From assembly GCF_910592395.1 (NCBI RefSeq), contig NC_088315.1, positions 2,234,501 to 2,298,500 on the forward strand: DNA of 64,000 nucleotides, read 5' to 3'. The number at the start of each line of letters is the position of its first letter. Positions within the stretch are counted from its first letter, which is position 1. The stretch is from Lineus longissimus (taxonomy: Eukaryota; Nemertea; Pilidiophora; Heteronemertea; Lineidae). Position numbers and translations under genes: made by a program. Under the pieces are notes generated by a model. That model searched no databases, had not been told where the DNA came from, and saw only the letters and a program-made list of their open reading frames with translations. Shown here in pieces: positions 1-11,019 of the stretch.

Positions 1-3000
1 TTCCTATTCATGATTGTGATAGTAGAACCAGCGAAACAATTTCCTCTTAGCGTGTTTATTTTGTTAGGACAATACAATATCCATGCTAAATGTGGTGGTG
101 ATGAACCTAAAACAATCAGGTCGGCGACCAAATCAATGACTTTATCGATGATCAGTGTGATAGAGGAATAATTGTTGGGAAGATAAACGGGGGCGTGGTG
201 GTTAGAACAAGAGAATAAAGTTGTGGTAGCTGTGAGAATAAAGAGGCTGGGTGAGAATCTTGGAGGCAAAGATTTGAAATTGAATCCCCACCAGTCCTCA
301 AGCAAGACACTTGATATGATATTGTATTGGTTCTGGTAATAAGTCTGAAGACCTGCCAGATCCATCAAAGGAGTGAAAACCAATCAAATCCTGTCCCTCA
401 CATCGCTACAGACGGATCAACTCGGACCAGGAGAGATGCGCCATCACCCGGATTAGCCGCAGGGGAAATATCCCAGAAATTCAATATGAAGTGCGAAATT
501 CTACATATTAGAAATATCAAATCTGGCCCAAGGGTCTAAAAATCAATACCTTGACATTATTTATGTCATGGTTCGTTTCACCCTGTAAGTTTCACCTCAT
601 TACACCCTCTTTTACGCAGTGGGTTGTACATTACAGTACAGCTCATTTTCGTATTCTCAGACTGGAACTACCAACATCATCAACCTCCCATTTATTAGCA
701 CTCATATGGAAAAGGGGGTGTCGCCGGGATCGGTGAAATAAAAACAGCCCGGAGTATCCCATGTTTGATAAATTCGGTTTGAAGTTGAATTCCAGCTCAT
801 TTGGGGCTATCGACTTGGATAGATTGATTCAAGGGTATTAATATCAAAGGCAATTTCCACGGCATCTTAACTCTTGATTGGGGATTTTTGAGACTTCAGA
901 AAGTGAAAAAGTTCCCTTCATCGACTCAGTGATGCGGCACACTGTACCGTTAGAAAATAAAATCAGTCTGCAGAAAGCTAGCTTGGGGAGTATTACAATA
1001 AAATAAGGCATTGGATTTCACATGGTCCCGGTGGCGATCTTATTTCTAGCATCCTAAACCGGGCTAATTTTTCGTAAATACATCGGCCAGCAGCGTCGAG
1101 AGAATTGCCAATCTCTGATTTATTCAAATTGGATATGATTTATTGATTTGTGACTGATCTTCCATCAATCACCGCTGAGATGTTGTTGATACTGTCACAT
1201 CTGGCTTCCGGAGTCTGTCTGTCTTATCACATCGGAACATGGAAAGTTTTAGTGGGCGACAGACTATTTGAACCTCCATTAAAAGAACCAGACGTTTCAC
1301 CAAATAACTGAAATAAACACCTTAGAGGAGGGAAGCCTGCCGTTTTATAATTGCCTGGGTCAGTACCCTTCCCCTCCTCCCCAATTTCTATTGCCAAATA
1401 AACATCGAGCAGTAACAACTTTTTGTTCTACTGTCATCTCGTATGTCTGCTACATCGATCTTCAATCAAAATCCTAATTCAGAAGATGCCACCTAGTGGA
1501 AGAGAATCGAACTGAAATTTTCAACCATAGCAACAGGATTTCCAGAAAAGCTAACTGCAGTGCCATCAATCATTTTTCAATCTGAGAAGCTGGCTGGAAA
1601 AACAGGTTCCAAAATCAGCCACCAGATGGAAGCACTAAAGTTCAGAGGATTTCCAGAAAAGCTACTGCAGTGCCATCTACCAGTAGTGCCATCTATCATT
1701 TCTCAATCTGAGAAGCTGGCTGGAAAAACAGGTCTATAATCAGCCACCAGATGGAAGCACTGAAGTTCAGCAGAATTCTTACAGGATGATGAAGCGAAAT
1801 ACCCTGTAACAGACAATCAATATCGATTATTCTCTTCACTCAAAGTACCCAACATTACAAAATGAGCTCTGTTGTAGAAAATACTTGAATTATTCATCGA
1901 GCTACAATTGATACGAAAATAGACTAGTGTACACAACTCTTTAAATGTAAATGCCACACTATCGAACCATAGCTTTTAACTGATACAATTTGATATCATT
2001 TGTATTCAACACAAAGAGATTTTACTCAGATTTTATATTGATTTTGTTCACTGAAATCCCTGAGTAGGTGTGGTACCCCAGGGATGCAACCTTTTCGTTT
2101 TATTTGTTGGGTGGAAATGGAGCTAAAATCATTGTTTTAAAACATGTTCAGTAGTTTATGATGGGAATCTTATTTTTCGAAACCCTGGGAGTACGACTGT
2201 TTCATCGACAGTAGAGTTGGGCGGATCTAGGAAGAGTGCTGTTGCAGCGGCAGTGACAAAAGCGGCAAACTGCTCAAGTGGAAAGGGGCCTTTCAATAAT
2301 TGGTACTCACCAGAGTTGTAGTTCCTCATCCATTTCTAACGCGTTATTAATCCAAATTTCAATAAGATTTCGAACCAGGAAACGTTACCTCCAGTCAATC
2401 CTAACATAACAATCCTAATATAAGGATTCTCATCTCGAGATGCTGCATGATATTGGCTTGTTCATACCCGAGAAAGTGACAGAATCAGAGAATATGGTAT
2501 TGAGCTAGCTCCCTCTTTACATATATTTTCCCTTTGATAAAGGTTTTTCTTCTTACCACTTGACGTCAGTACTTTACTAATATTAGCCCTTTCTTTCCCC
2601 ATATCATTTGTCTTTGTGCCCAAACGACAATACACATCTTTCTTGAAGATGGATGAGTAAATAAAGTATGAGAAGATCAAAGGGGTGGCGTACCATTTGA
2701 GAGGACAAAGGGAGCTTGGTTTAATCCATCAGTACCAGAGAGAAGCTTTACTCGAGGAGCCAACCTCGTCCACAGAGGCAGAGCAGTTTGTGCACAGAGA
2801 CGCAATGACTTCAGAAGGCTCTCAGCACTCACCGGTTTTTAATGCTTAAGGCTTGTGGTCTGAAGCAAAAGCAAATGATTAATTCTCATTGACTCTTAAC
2901 TCTTTCGTAACGTGACTGCCAAAGCAGCTAGCTATTGGATCCGCTATCCTTCAATCTGCTTGGAGAATGTAGTTTTCATGACAGAAAGGTCAATCATAAT

Positions 3001-4544
3001 TACCTAAGACTGAGCATTGAGAATACGGATGACAATTACGGCCAAGCCGCCAGTCAATCTCACCAGATCTTTAAATCAATACAAGCAGACCATCACTTGA
3101 GAAATCATTTGTGCATCTGACTGCATGTCAGGCTGTGCTGGTTGTGCAATGATTGGTTTGATGTAGTGAGGCAGGCAGGATGTGGACAATAATGTTCTCA
3201 TCATATCCATTTAAACCTTTACATGTAGCTGCAAAAGTCATGTATGCTCACAAAAAACATGTTTTTCACCACATGTCTTGTTGTCAAATATGATCCTCAT
3301 TAGGCGAGGCTATTGGCAACCCTAAGGACCAGCTGTGACAGGACCCAGCCCCTCACTGAGAGGGATCATCGGGTCCTATTGTCTCATACTAGATCTGAGA
3401 CAGATGGCCTGGTGTCCAGTCTTTGTGACAGGTCAAGGCATGAAGACCATACAGGCACAACTAGAAGATGATAAATATAGAATGTGCCAGGCTGCTGGAG
3501 AGTTTAGCTGTCCCTGTCTGCATTCAGGGACGCAATCAGTGGAGACTTTGTCGAGTTCAGCTGAGACATTGGGGTGAACGCTCAGCAGAATGTGGGGCTA
3601 ACTTAGTTATAGTGCGAGCATGTTTTCTTTGGCTGAATACCATAATGGTTGCTGGTTCAACCCCATGTTTGCAGAGTGCAGAAATAATCCAAAACTCGAA
3701 GCTGAGGCTCTGAATGTGGGCAAGATAATGGCAACTCTTAATACATGTAGTTTGTATTCAATTGATAGCAGGGTAGCCTAAAGTTATCGAAGCACATTAC
3801 AGGTCATCAAGACCCCCTAGCATACTGATAAGGAACTAATCTGGTCTTTACCACTCTTCATCACTCTCCGCAAACACATCCCATGTTGTGATCAGCAATA
3901 TGCATCCCGACAACTCCGCCATAAATGCGAAAATTTACGACCATATGCAAATGAGGAAAAAGATTGATTTGTGCGATAATTGGTCAAAATTGTCAGTTTT
4001 GAATCTGGAATAATTAGATTCCATAACGGCATGGCGGAAATTAGCCGAACTGTGGAGAATAAAAAAGCAATGTGGTGAAAAATAAGACTGGCTGAAAAGA
4101 GGTAGATTAGAAAATCGCCATGTGAGTATGATACAATGGATCGACAGGCAAACCATCTTTACATACACTTACAGTGCTCTCAGAATGAGAAACAAGATTT
4201 TCATGGAAAGAAGCTCAGGGACAAGCAATCCTGGCAACTCATCTCAACTCTAAGCGGTAGTGAGACTGATCTGATAAACCTATGGAAAGCCTTCTCAAAT
4301 ACAAAATGAAAGATTAGATTTTTCCCTCTGTTGATCCCAAGGGGAACATTCATTTCACGCCTCTGACAAATCTTAATTGAACGACTCGGATGGGTAACTC
4401 GAGTATAATTCGCGTTGGGGAGCTGACATCTGGACCATACAACCAGGTCATTTTCACCCTGCGCCGGTAAGGTTTTGGTTTTTTGTGAAAAAGGAAGGAC
4501 TTGTTATAACTTGGAATGTAAAAGTAACAAGAATCATAACATAC
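1..4544. other. Left-edge non-coding stretch (probably LNX intron 1 of the coding part)
   Basis: No open frame here has convincing splice sites or recognisable protein similarity on either strand. Because the LNX RING exon at 4545-4930 ends in a good donor on the minus strand, this stretch is most simply an intron leading towards PDZ exons beyond the left edge. It contains one 111-bp tandem duplication, annotated separately. Confidence 0.5.
1535..1770. repeat. Two-copy tandem repeat, about 111-bp unit
   Basis: A block beginning AGGATTTCCAGAAAAGCT at 1535 recurs at 1646. Both copies end in a stretch reading CCACCAGATGGAAGCACT followed by AAGTTCAG. The second copy carries a small internal insertion (a repeated 'agtgccatct') and a few substitutions. 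No coding potential is visible. Confidence 0.85.
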
Positions 4545-4930
4545 CTTCTAACCATGATGCTAGCCAGCATACAATCCTGTAACGTCAATGGCTGCCGGTC
4601 TATTGGGCACATCTTCTGTATATGGAGGTAGTTCTTCAAACACCTTGAACAGAACGTGTGGCCACATTTCGTGTCCAATGGATCTACTAACGGCTGTAAA
4701 CAAATATGGCATAATAAATCCTCATCGACTTGCTGGGAGTAGTCGTAAAGATGTGTTCCCTCAATCTCATGGAATTGCCCACAGTTGTGGCATAAGATTG
4801 CCTCGCTGGGCTTACGAGGGAGGGTTCCATCACGCTTCTTAGTGCTGTGTGTAGGAGTACTGGCAGAAGATGCCGTCTCGTGTGGGAGCGTTTTTACGCC
4901 AAAATCACGATCCACCTGTTTATAATCCAT
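4545..4930 (-). CDS. LNX: LNX-family E3 ubiquitin ligase, RING-containing first coding exon (partial gene)
   Basis: This exon encodes 129 residues of a Ligand-of-Numb-X-type ubiquitin ligase. Known LNX proteins ubiquitinate Numb and other cargo bound by their PDZ domains. In the translation a basic N-terminus is followed by a CHNCG zinc-knuckle at about residues 47-51, then a RING at 74-111 (CHIC, CGHTFC, SRC, CPIDR; the last ligand is Asp, as is usual for LNX), then the downstream Cys of the second zinc motif. The spacing CHNCG...HLY...VDEDLLCHICLQPL...DPLDT is typical of LNX1/LNX2. The exon runs 4949-4545: an acceptor (TTTCAG) lies just before it, the first ATG in good context (CCAATGG) is at 4930, and the donor GTATGT follows LASIMVRR. 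An acceptor before the ATG means at least one upstream 5' UTR exon. PDZ exons are not in the window. Confidence 0.85.
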
Positions 4931-4949
4931 TGGACATTATCTTTAAAAC

Positions 4950-5606
4950 CTGAAAAGACAAAGAGGGAATCTCAATTAGTCATTTTCTTTTTGATTTCCC
5001 TGTATTTTGATATCAGATACGAGCCAATTTGATCTATGTCCACATAGACTATTTGAACCCTCATTCCTGAACAAGGAGATCATTGTGCTGTAAACAGAAG
5101 TGGGGGGACATACTGAGCTTACTGCATGATGAATAAATAATCACAAAAACAATGGAAGAAATGCAAGTACATGTTCGTACTCCGACCATGTTGCTAGGGA
5201 CATAATAACATCATTTGCCTTAGTGACAGTGGTCTTGGCTACAGAAGTCCTCTGAGATCTGCACAAATTATCCTAAATAAATAATTTCTCATGCTATTCC
5301 GCAGGAAGTCAATACCGGGCTCCATCGGGAAGGCAGAGTTTTATTCTGGATTATGTAGCATGAGCTAACCGATTGGGCAATGTAAGGCACACGTTTATAG
5401 ATGGGTTAATGGTATGATAGGCAATCACTAAATAGATCTGGTTTATAAATGGATGCTCTGGTTTTCATGTTCACCAGAAGAAGCTCTCTGCGAAATTGAT
5501 TACATTTCTGGTGATGGAAAAGATAGGAAGGTATCTCAACCATCAATTCTCTAAATTCGAAAGCTAGCGTTCTCTTTTCACTGTCACAATCACATCTCCA
5601 GAAGCA
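4950..5606. other. Spacer between LNX RING exon and the Cys-rich gene
   Basis: I see no coding exon here. It could be intergenic, or part of the LNX 5' UTR intron, in which case the Cys-rich gene is nested within LNX. Confidence 0.5.
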
Positions 5607-8600
5607 CTAGACATCAAAATAGGATTCTGAAGGACATGTTTTTTCCATATCACCACAACCACAATGGAAAGGTTTTGCAGAGCAGTGAGGAACACAGAAA
5701 TTCATCCTCATGCAAAACTGTTCCAAATCCCCGTCAAATGCAAATCGGAAACCCATAAAAATACAGAAACGAGAACATTTGTAATCTACTCTTCCATGGT
5801 TGTTTGTGCAAGGCATGCACACCGAGGTGATATCTAGTCGATTGAACGGCACTGATGAGCAGGCATGGCCGGCAGCTGAAGATATTGACAATCAGACGCT
5901 GACTTGATTACGCCATTGTAGCACAGCGCTGTTTCATTGGTTGTTTGCGTGAGAAGTGTTCTGCCGCAATTTTCGTTTTGTTGTGGGGGGTTAATGTCGT
6001 AAGGGCGGATGGTACATCCTAATATGACTAGTTAAATCGTTAACCTTTGAATTAAATGTAGATCCATTAAACAATATCGACAGTAGCCTCTTTAGGACAA
6101 GTGGTGGGATGAAATCCCTCCAGCAAAACTTTCTAAAGGCTGATATGATAGTATAACACACCTACAGGCATACTGAATATATGCAATTTTGAGTTGAAGA
6201 CCAACAGGGGTTAGGAAATGCCAAAAAATGATGATGAAAACACTTGATCGGTGAAGAGCATTAGCTGAGGGAAAGGACACTTCTCAACCAAACATGGTTA
6301 CAAAAAGGGTTCGAAAATCCCAAGTACCCAAACGACAGACCACAGATGCTTCTCAAAGTGAATGTGTCACATTTCATTACCAGAATATTTCGCATCAGGT
6401 GCAAGTATTTTCTCTCTGCGCCCTGGAATTGCCTGGGGATGAATATCTAATGAAGCACGGTACCATCAAGGAGAGCCGTACTGTCATGGATGGCCAGGAG
6501 AACATAGTCGTGTTTATATGATAACAGCACACTCTCCATCTTGCTCGACAACAGGTGGCACAGTCACAGATCATGTTGAGTCTGGCCGGGCAACTTCCTC
6601 CAAACGATTTGGCCAAAAAAAGTGCTCCTCCACACAGTTTTTCTGAAATGTTATAAATCTGTCTCATCGAACCCATGTTGGTAACCAACTTCATATTCAC
6701 TCTACATCTTTACTCTAGTGGACTGATGCCCAACCTCCCTTCAATCCACACTTTTCAATCAAACGAATTGTCATTCATGGCCAAACCGCAGGCTGTAGAC
6801 AACACAAGAAAATCATCAGGTCACTGCCCAGAGATGTACAATATGATCCTCGAATCAATACCAAAGCTTGCTTCAAAGCTTGTCGAGAACATAAACTGTG
6901 ACGATAACTTACAGGCGAGCAAAGACAGAGGGTTGAGACACATAAGTGATAATGTCTGAGGCAAGGAGCGTTGGGAGTGATCAATGGAATATCAGCCAAC
7001 TTCCGCGGCATTGATTAAAGTTTGAACGTGAAGTGATTACAGCTCATCAGCTCACAAGAATTATCTATTTCTCATGGTAGAGGGCTTGGGGTTTGATTAT
7101 TTCAATGCCCCACCAAAAGATTCCCTTCTAACACAGCCTGATTTTCCACATATTCTGCGGCACTTAAAAACATCACTGCGCAGAGAAGGCACACTCGGGA
7201 AAACCACCAATGAAAACATTTCTCTCCCTGCAATCTGAGAAAGTGGCGATCGATAAACACTCTTAGGCGGACAAATGTTCCGTGACATTGATTAAAGTTT
7301 GAACCTAAGTGATGCAACTAATGACTACCAGATCAAAGGGGGCATTAACCCTCGCAAGTCTCCAGCATTTCAGAAACCGGAACAAATGTTGCATATCATA
7401 AGGATATTGGTTGCTTGAGCAGAACCAAGTGGTGTCTCTCTCAATACTAAGTAACTTGTCAAAATGACATCAGACTCGAAGTCCACTCAAGCTACATGAG
7501 GCTGGCATCACCATTCTCACCAAATCAGAAGCTACGTCTCATATTTACTGATATCATCTCGAGGATCATCAGAGTTGAGACAACAGATGTGATGCAGAAC
7601 CAAAGTAACTTGTCTCTTGATGGCCAGTAACCCTCAGTCTATGATGGAGTGGCCCGAAACCACCCCAGGTTTCCCAACTCTAAACCAAGCAATAAAACTA
7701 CACCCACTTGGTAGGACACACACGCCATCCAGCACGGTTCTCACGGCAGCATATCTCTCCATCTCGTACAGAGGGTCGATGCCTCAGCCATCTCTTTGAT
7801 ACTTTGTTGACCTCTCGTTTTATCTTATCTAAATATTAGGCACCTTCTCGCATAGCACAGATTCCTGCTCGGAGAATGCATCCAAACCACATCAACTTGG
7901 AAGCAAGAAGGAAACCTTAAGTCTAACGATTTAAAATACCCTAGAACAATGAATTTCCGACATTGCAGGTTCTTGCAAGATCGAAATCCATGTGGAAAAT
8001 CGAAAAATACAGAAGTCGCACATTTCCATAATACACGCCTTCAAAGCTTTCAGAATCCACCACACCAAGCATTATCAGGACAACGATTTTGTTGCAGCAG
8101 CTCTGATCTAAATTACACCTCCCTGAATCATAAACTATACCTACCAAGCGTAAAATCAAATGTGAAAATATGCGTGGACATGCAACATTGATTTTCAAGA
8201 CAAAAGAAGGTGTCACAGAAAAAAGACTTAACTAGCCCAGGCAAAAGTGATATGAATATGACCATGGATATGTTTTGTATGATATTAGTCACGTTCTATT
8301 GCTGCCTTGGTATTGATTTTCTCTGATCGCCTCTGGGTCCTTGAGACATGATTCAAGAATGTTTGGGTTGGCGTTATTGCTGTTTTACAACAACAGTTGT
8401 CGATGTACTTCAAACAGTGTTCTGATGTCTTTAGTCAGACTGTCCTGATCCACCAACAAGGAGCAGAGCTTCATCTGTTGCTCTATCCCTGCTGAGCAAA
8501 ACTGAGCAACTCTGAATTGAGGTTTGGCACAGTGATGTCCCAAAGACCTCAGTGACACAAATGTACGCCAAATAGTGAAGGGGAAGAAATAGACAAGACT

Positions 8601-11019
8601 CGACAATCCTTGACATCAGGCCCCTCAATGTGGCATGCTTTCCAAATAACGGCCAAAAATGACACAAGAGTCATCACAAAATCATGCACGCTTTCTTCGA
8701 CCCTGAATGAGTCTCGTAGGAAATGAAGGAAGTAATTCGTGCTCATCTGAATTCCCCGATGCTCTATGCAATCGTCCTCACTCATCCATCATTATGCCTA
8801 CTTCCATGAAAAGGCTGACACAAGCAGATGGCAAAAAATGATTGAATGATAAAAACTAAATATGAGTGGACTCCAATCCTTCAAACATGTATGTTGTGCA
8901 GTGACATTTAGTCAATGTTCACGGAGACTATTCTTAGCCATTTTTGGGATATAATTTCGTCAAAATCTTACCATGACTTCATCACAAGACAAGATTGCGC
9001 TCACCAGAAATGGGGTCCAGACGATGGTAACACCCCAGACCACTGACAATTTGGGAGATCGCGTATTACAAGATGACATTAACAGTTTTGATGAAAGCAA
9101 CCTTTGAGCAGGCCTCGGCTACTTGAATTGGATTAAAGATATGCTTCGGAGCAAAGTCCTCTGATCAATAAATTATGTCTTCTGCCTTCAGGCAAACACA
9201 CGCAAATTCTCCTGACAGATATTGACGTATTTGCTTCAACCAGAGACTAACCCCATGTGCACATCACTATCTTCCTTGTACATGAAGTATACCGTCTAAT
9301 GGGCAGCACAGGGTGAAATTTATCAGATCCTTCACATAGACGAGTGTTAGAAAGCTTTAGGTGTTGATGGTAACACTGCCAACAGAAGTTTCCACTGCCC
9401 AGTACTCTACATGTACAGACTTTTGCCAATGGAGCGAATTAGGCAGAATTTCAGATAAATCAGGAAAGTTTTCACCTAAGACTATCAGGTTATTCTAAAC
9501 GACCAGGTGGCCGGGGGGGGGGGGGGGCATAATCAGCTTACTGATAAAACACAGAAAATTCTCACTGCAAGAGAAAATGGACACCAATGCCTGTGATTAA
9601 ATGCCTTTATCGCAGTTACCAGTATCAACTGCTCCACAGAGAGCTGCACAAGTAGTCAACCGAAATCAAGAATTGGTGCTACTAGAGGCTTCCGATTGGT
9701 GAATGTTATGGCACTGATTGACCAATCACAGTACTTGTCTTGCCATTTTGGTAATTTTCGGACGGAAATCTAGAAATTGAGACAAATCAAAAAGTTGAAA
9801 TACCTTAGCACAGTCCTCGAAGGGTGAACTATTTTAACATTCCACTTTTGATTTTCAACCTTAGAGCATACTCTAATCACATCAAAACACTCCTTCAAAA
9901 CACTGAATCAAAAGCAGTCATCCTTTATCTACAGCTACCCACTGCAAGAATTCCGATAAAAGTTGTCTGAAGATATCATAGACCATTATTAACTCTTTCA
10001 GTGCCAAGGACGTACATGTACGTCCTAAATATTAAGGTATTTTAGTTCCTCCAGACGACACCAGATGTCCCCAGCTACTCAAATGTGGTTCATATGGTTT
10101 CTCTGGCCTGGGGCGTCCAAATTGAATAATTTTTTCGACTGAGAGGGTGGGGTGGGGTTTGCCACCCCTCATTTTAGGTGAAAAATGGTGAAAATCGGCC
10201 AAAAATACCACTCCCTCAAAAAAAATTTGAACATAATCCTAGTATGCCCCTACTTATTACTGCTGTTTTATTGAAACAGGAGGTAAAGACAAAGGTTTTG
10301 AAGAATTTTGATGAGTGTATCTCAATTATTTTTGTGAGATTTTGGGTAGTGACAATGCCCAAAAATGCCCAAATCCTGGGCACTGAAAGAGTTAATGAGA
10401 TTCTAAAGGAAGGAAGAATGTTATAAATTCAACCGGTGTATGTTTAGATAGGCATGCCAATGAGCATCTTCCACTGCTACCTTGCAAGAAAACAGTAAAT
10501 CTAACCCAGTAAATTTATTCCAGACAATAAATGAGATTCTGAGAAGCAGACGACAAAAAAATTTCACTGTCAGACAAGATAGGAAATGATCTTGTTCAAT
10601 CTGTTTCAAAATCACAAAATCATTGAGGAGCAAATAAAAACATTTAATCTGAAAGATGCTTCCAAAAACATTCAACATAAATGAGATGTTTGACAAATTT
10701 TTGCGAGACAAGTGACAATTGCTTAAGATCTTAAAGCTAAGGATTTGCTGAGAAAACAATTTTATAGAAGATCGTCTTGAATATGCTATTGCTATTCAAA
10801 ATGGAATTCCCTTGCAAAACCGAAATCGACTCGTTAGGATAGATGAAATTGACATCATAACATTTGAATAGTGAGAAGACTATTACCTGCATTTATAGAA
10901 ATCCCAATTGAGACAGATCACAGTGGCACGTGCATCCTCTAGACAGCCAAGAAATTCACAACTGGCAGGGTCATGGTCATCACAACCACTGTTGTCATGG
11001 CAACATGCCTCTGACAAGT
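5607..11019 (-). CDS. Cysteine-rich protein of unknown family, last three exons (5' end not identified)
   Basis: Three minus-strand exons join with compatible phases: 11019-10887 (phase 1 in, 2 out), 9394-9252 (phase 2 in, 1 out) and 5875-5607 (phase 1 in, stop TAG). Acceptors are GACTCAG, GGGCAG and TATCTTCAG; donors are GTAATA and GTTAGT. Together they encode about 180 residues with about 23 cysteines, including the motifs ACCHDNSGC, SCEFLGC, GNFCWQC and FHCGCG. Such density suggests disulfide bonding in a secreted or extracellular protein, but no signal peptide exon was found and I recognise no named domain. A possible further upstream exon lies near 11870-11700 (SKPTCQSHLAVY ... PDGTPILCCDN), but no donor of matching phase was clear. 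The gene lies upstream of, or nested inside the 5' part of, LNX on the same strand. Introns are long (1.5 and 3.4 kb). Confidence 0.5.
9513..9527. repeat. Poly-G tract (15 G)
   Basis: An uninterrupted G15 run. Similar runs occur at 16156-16170 (G15), 29970-29982 (C13) and 45468-45481 (C14 followed by A9). All lie outside coding exons. Confidence 0.9.
9993..10391. mobile_element. piggyBac-like MITE with TTAA target duplications
   Basis: The element is flanked by TTAA at 9989-9992 and 10392-10395. Its ends are inverted repeats: left CTCTTTCAGTGCCAAGGA, right (reverse complement) CTCTTTCAGTGCCCAGGA, giving 17 of 18 matches. TTAA duplication with termini starting C-Y-C-T-T-T is typical of the piggyBac superfamily. 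At 399 bp with no transposase frame it is non-autonomous. Just inside the left end is an 18-bp perfect palindrome centred on ACATGT (10007-10024). It sits in the intron between the first two identified exons of the Cys-rich gene. Confidence 0.8.
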
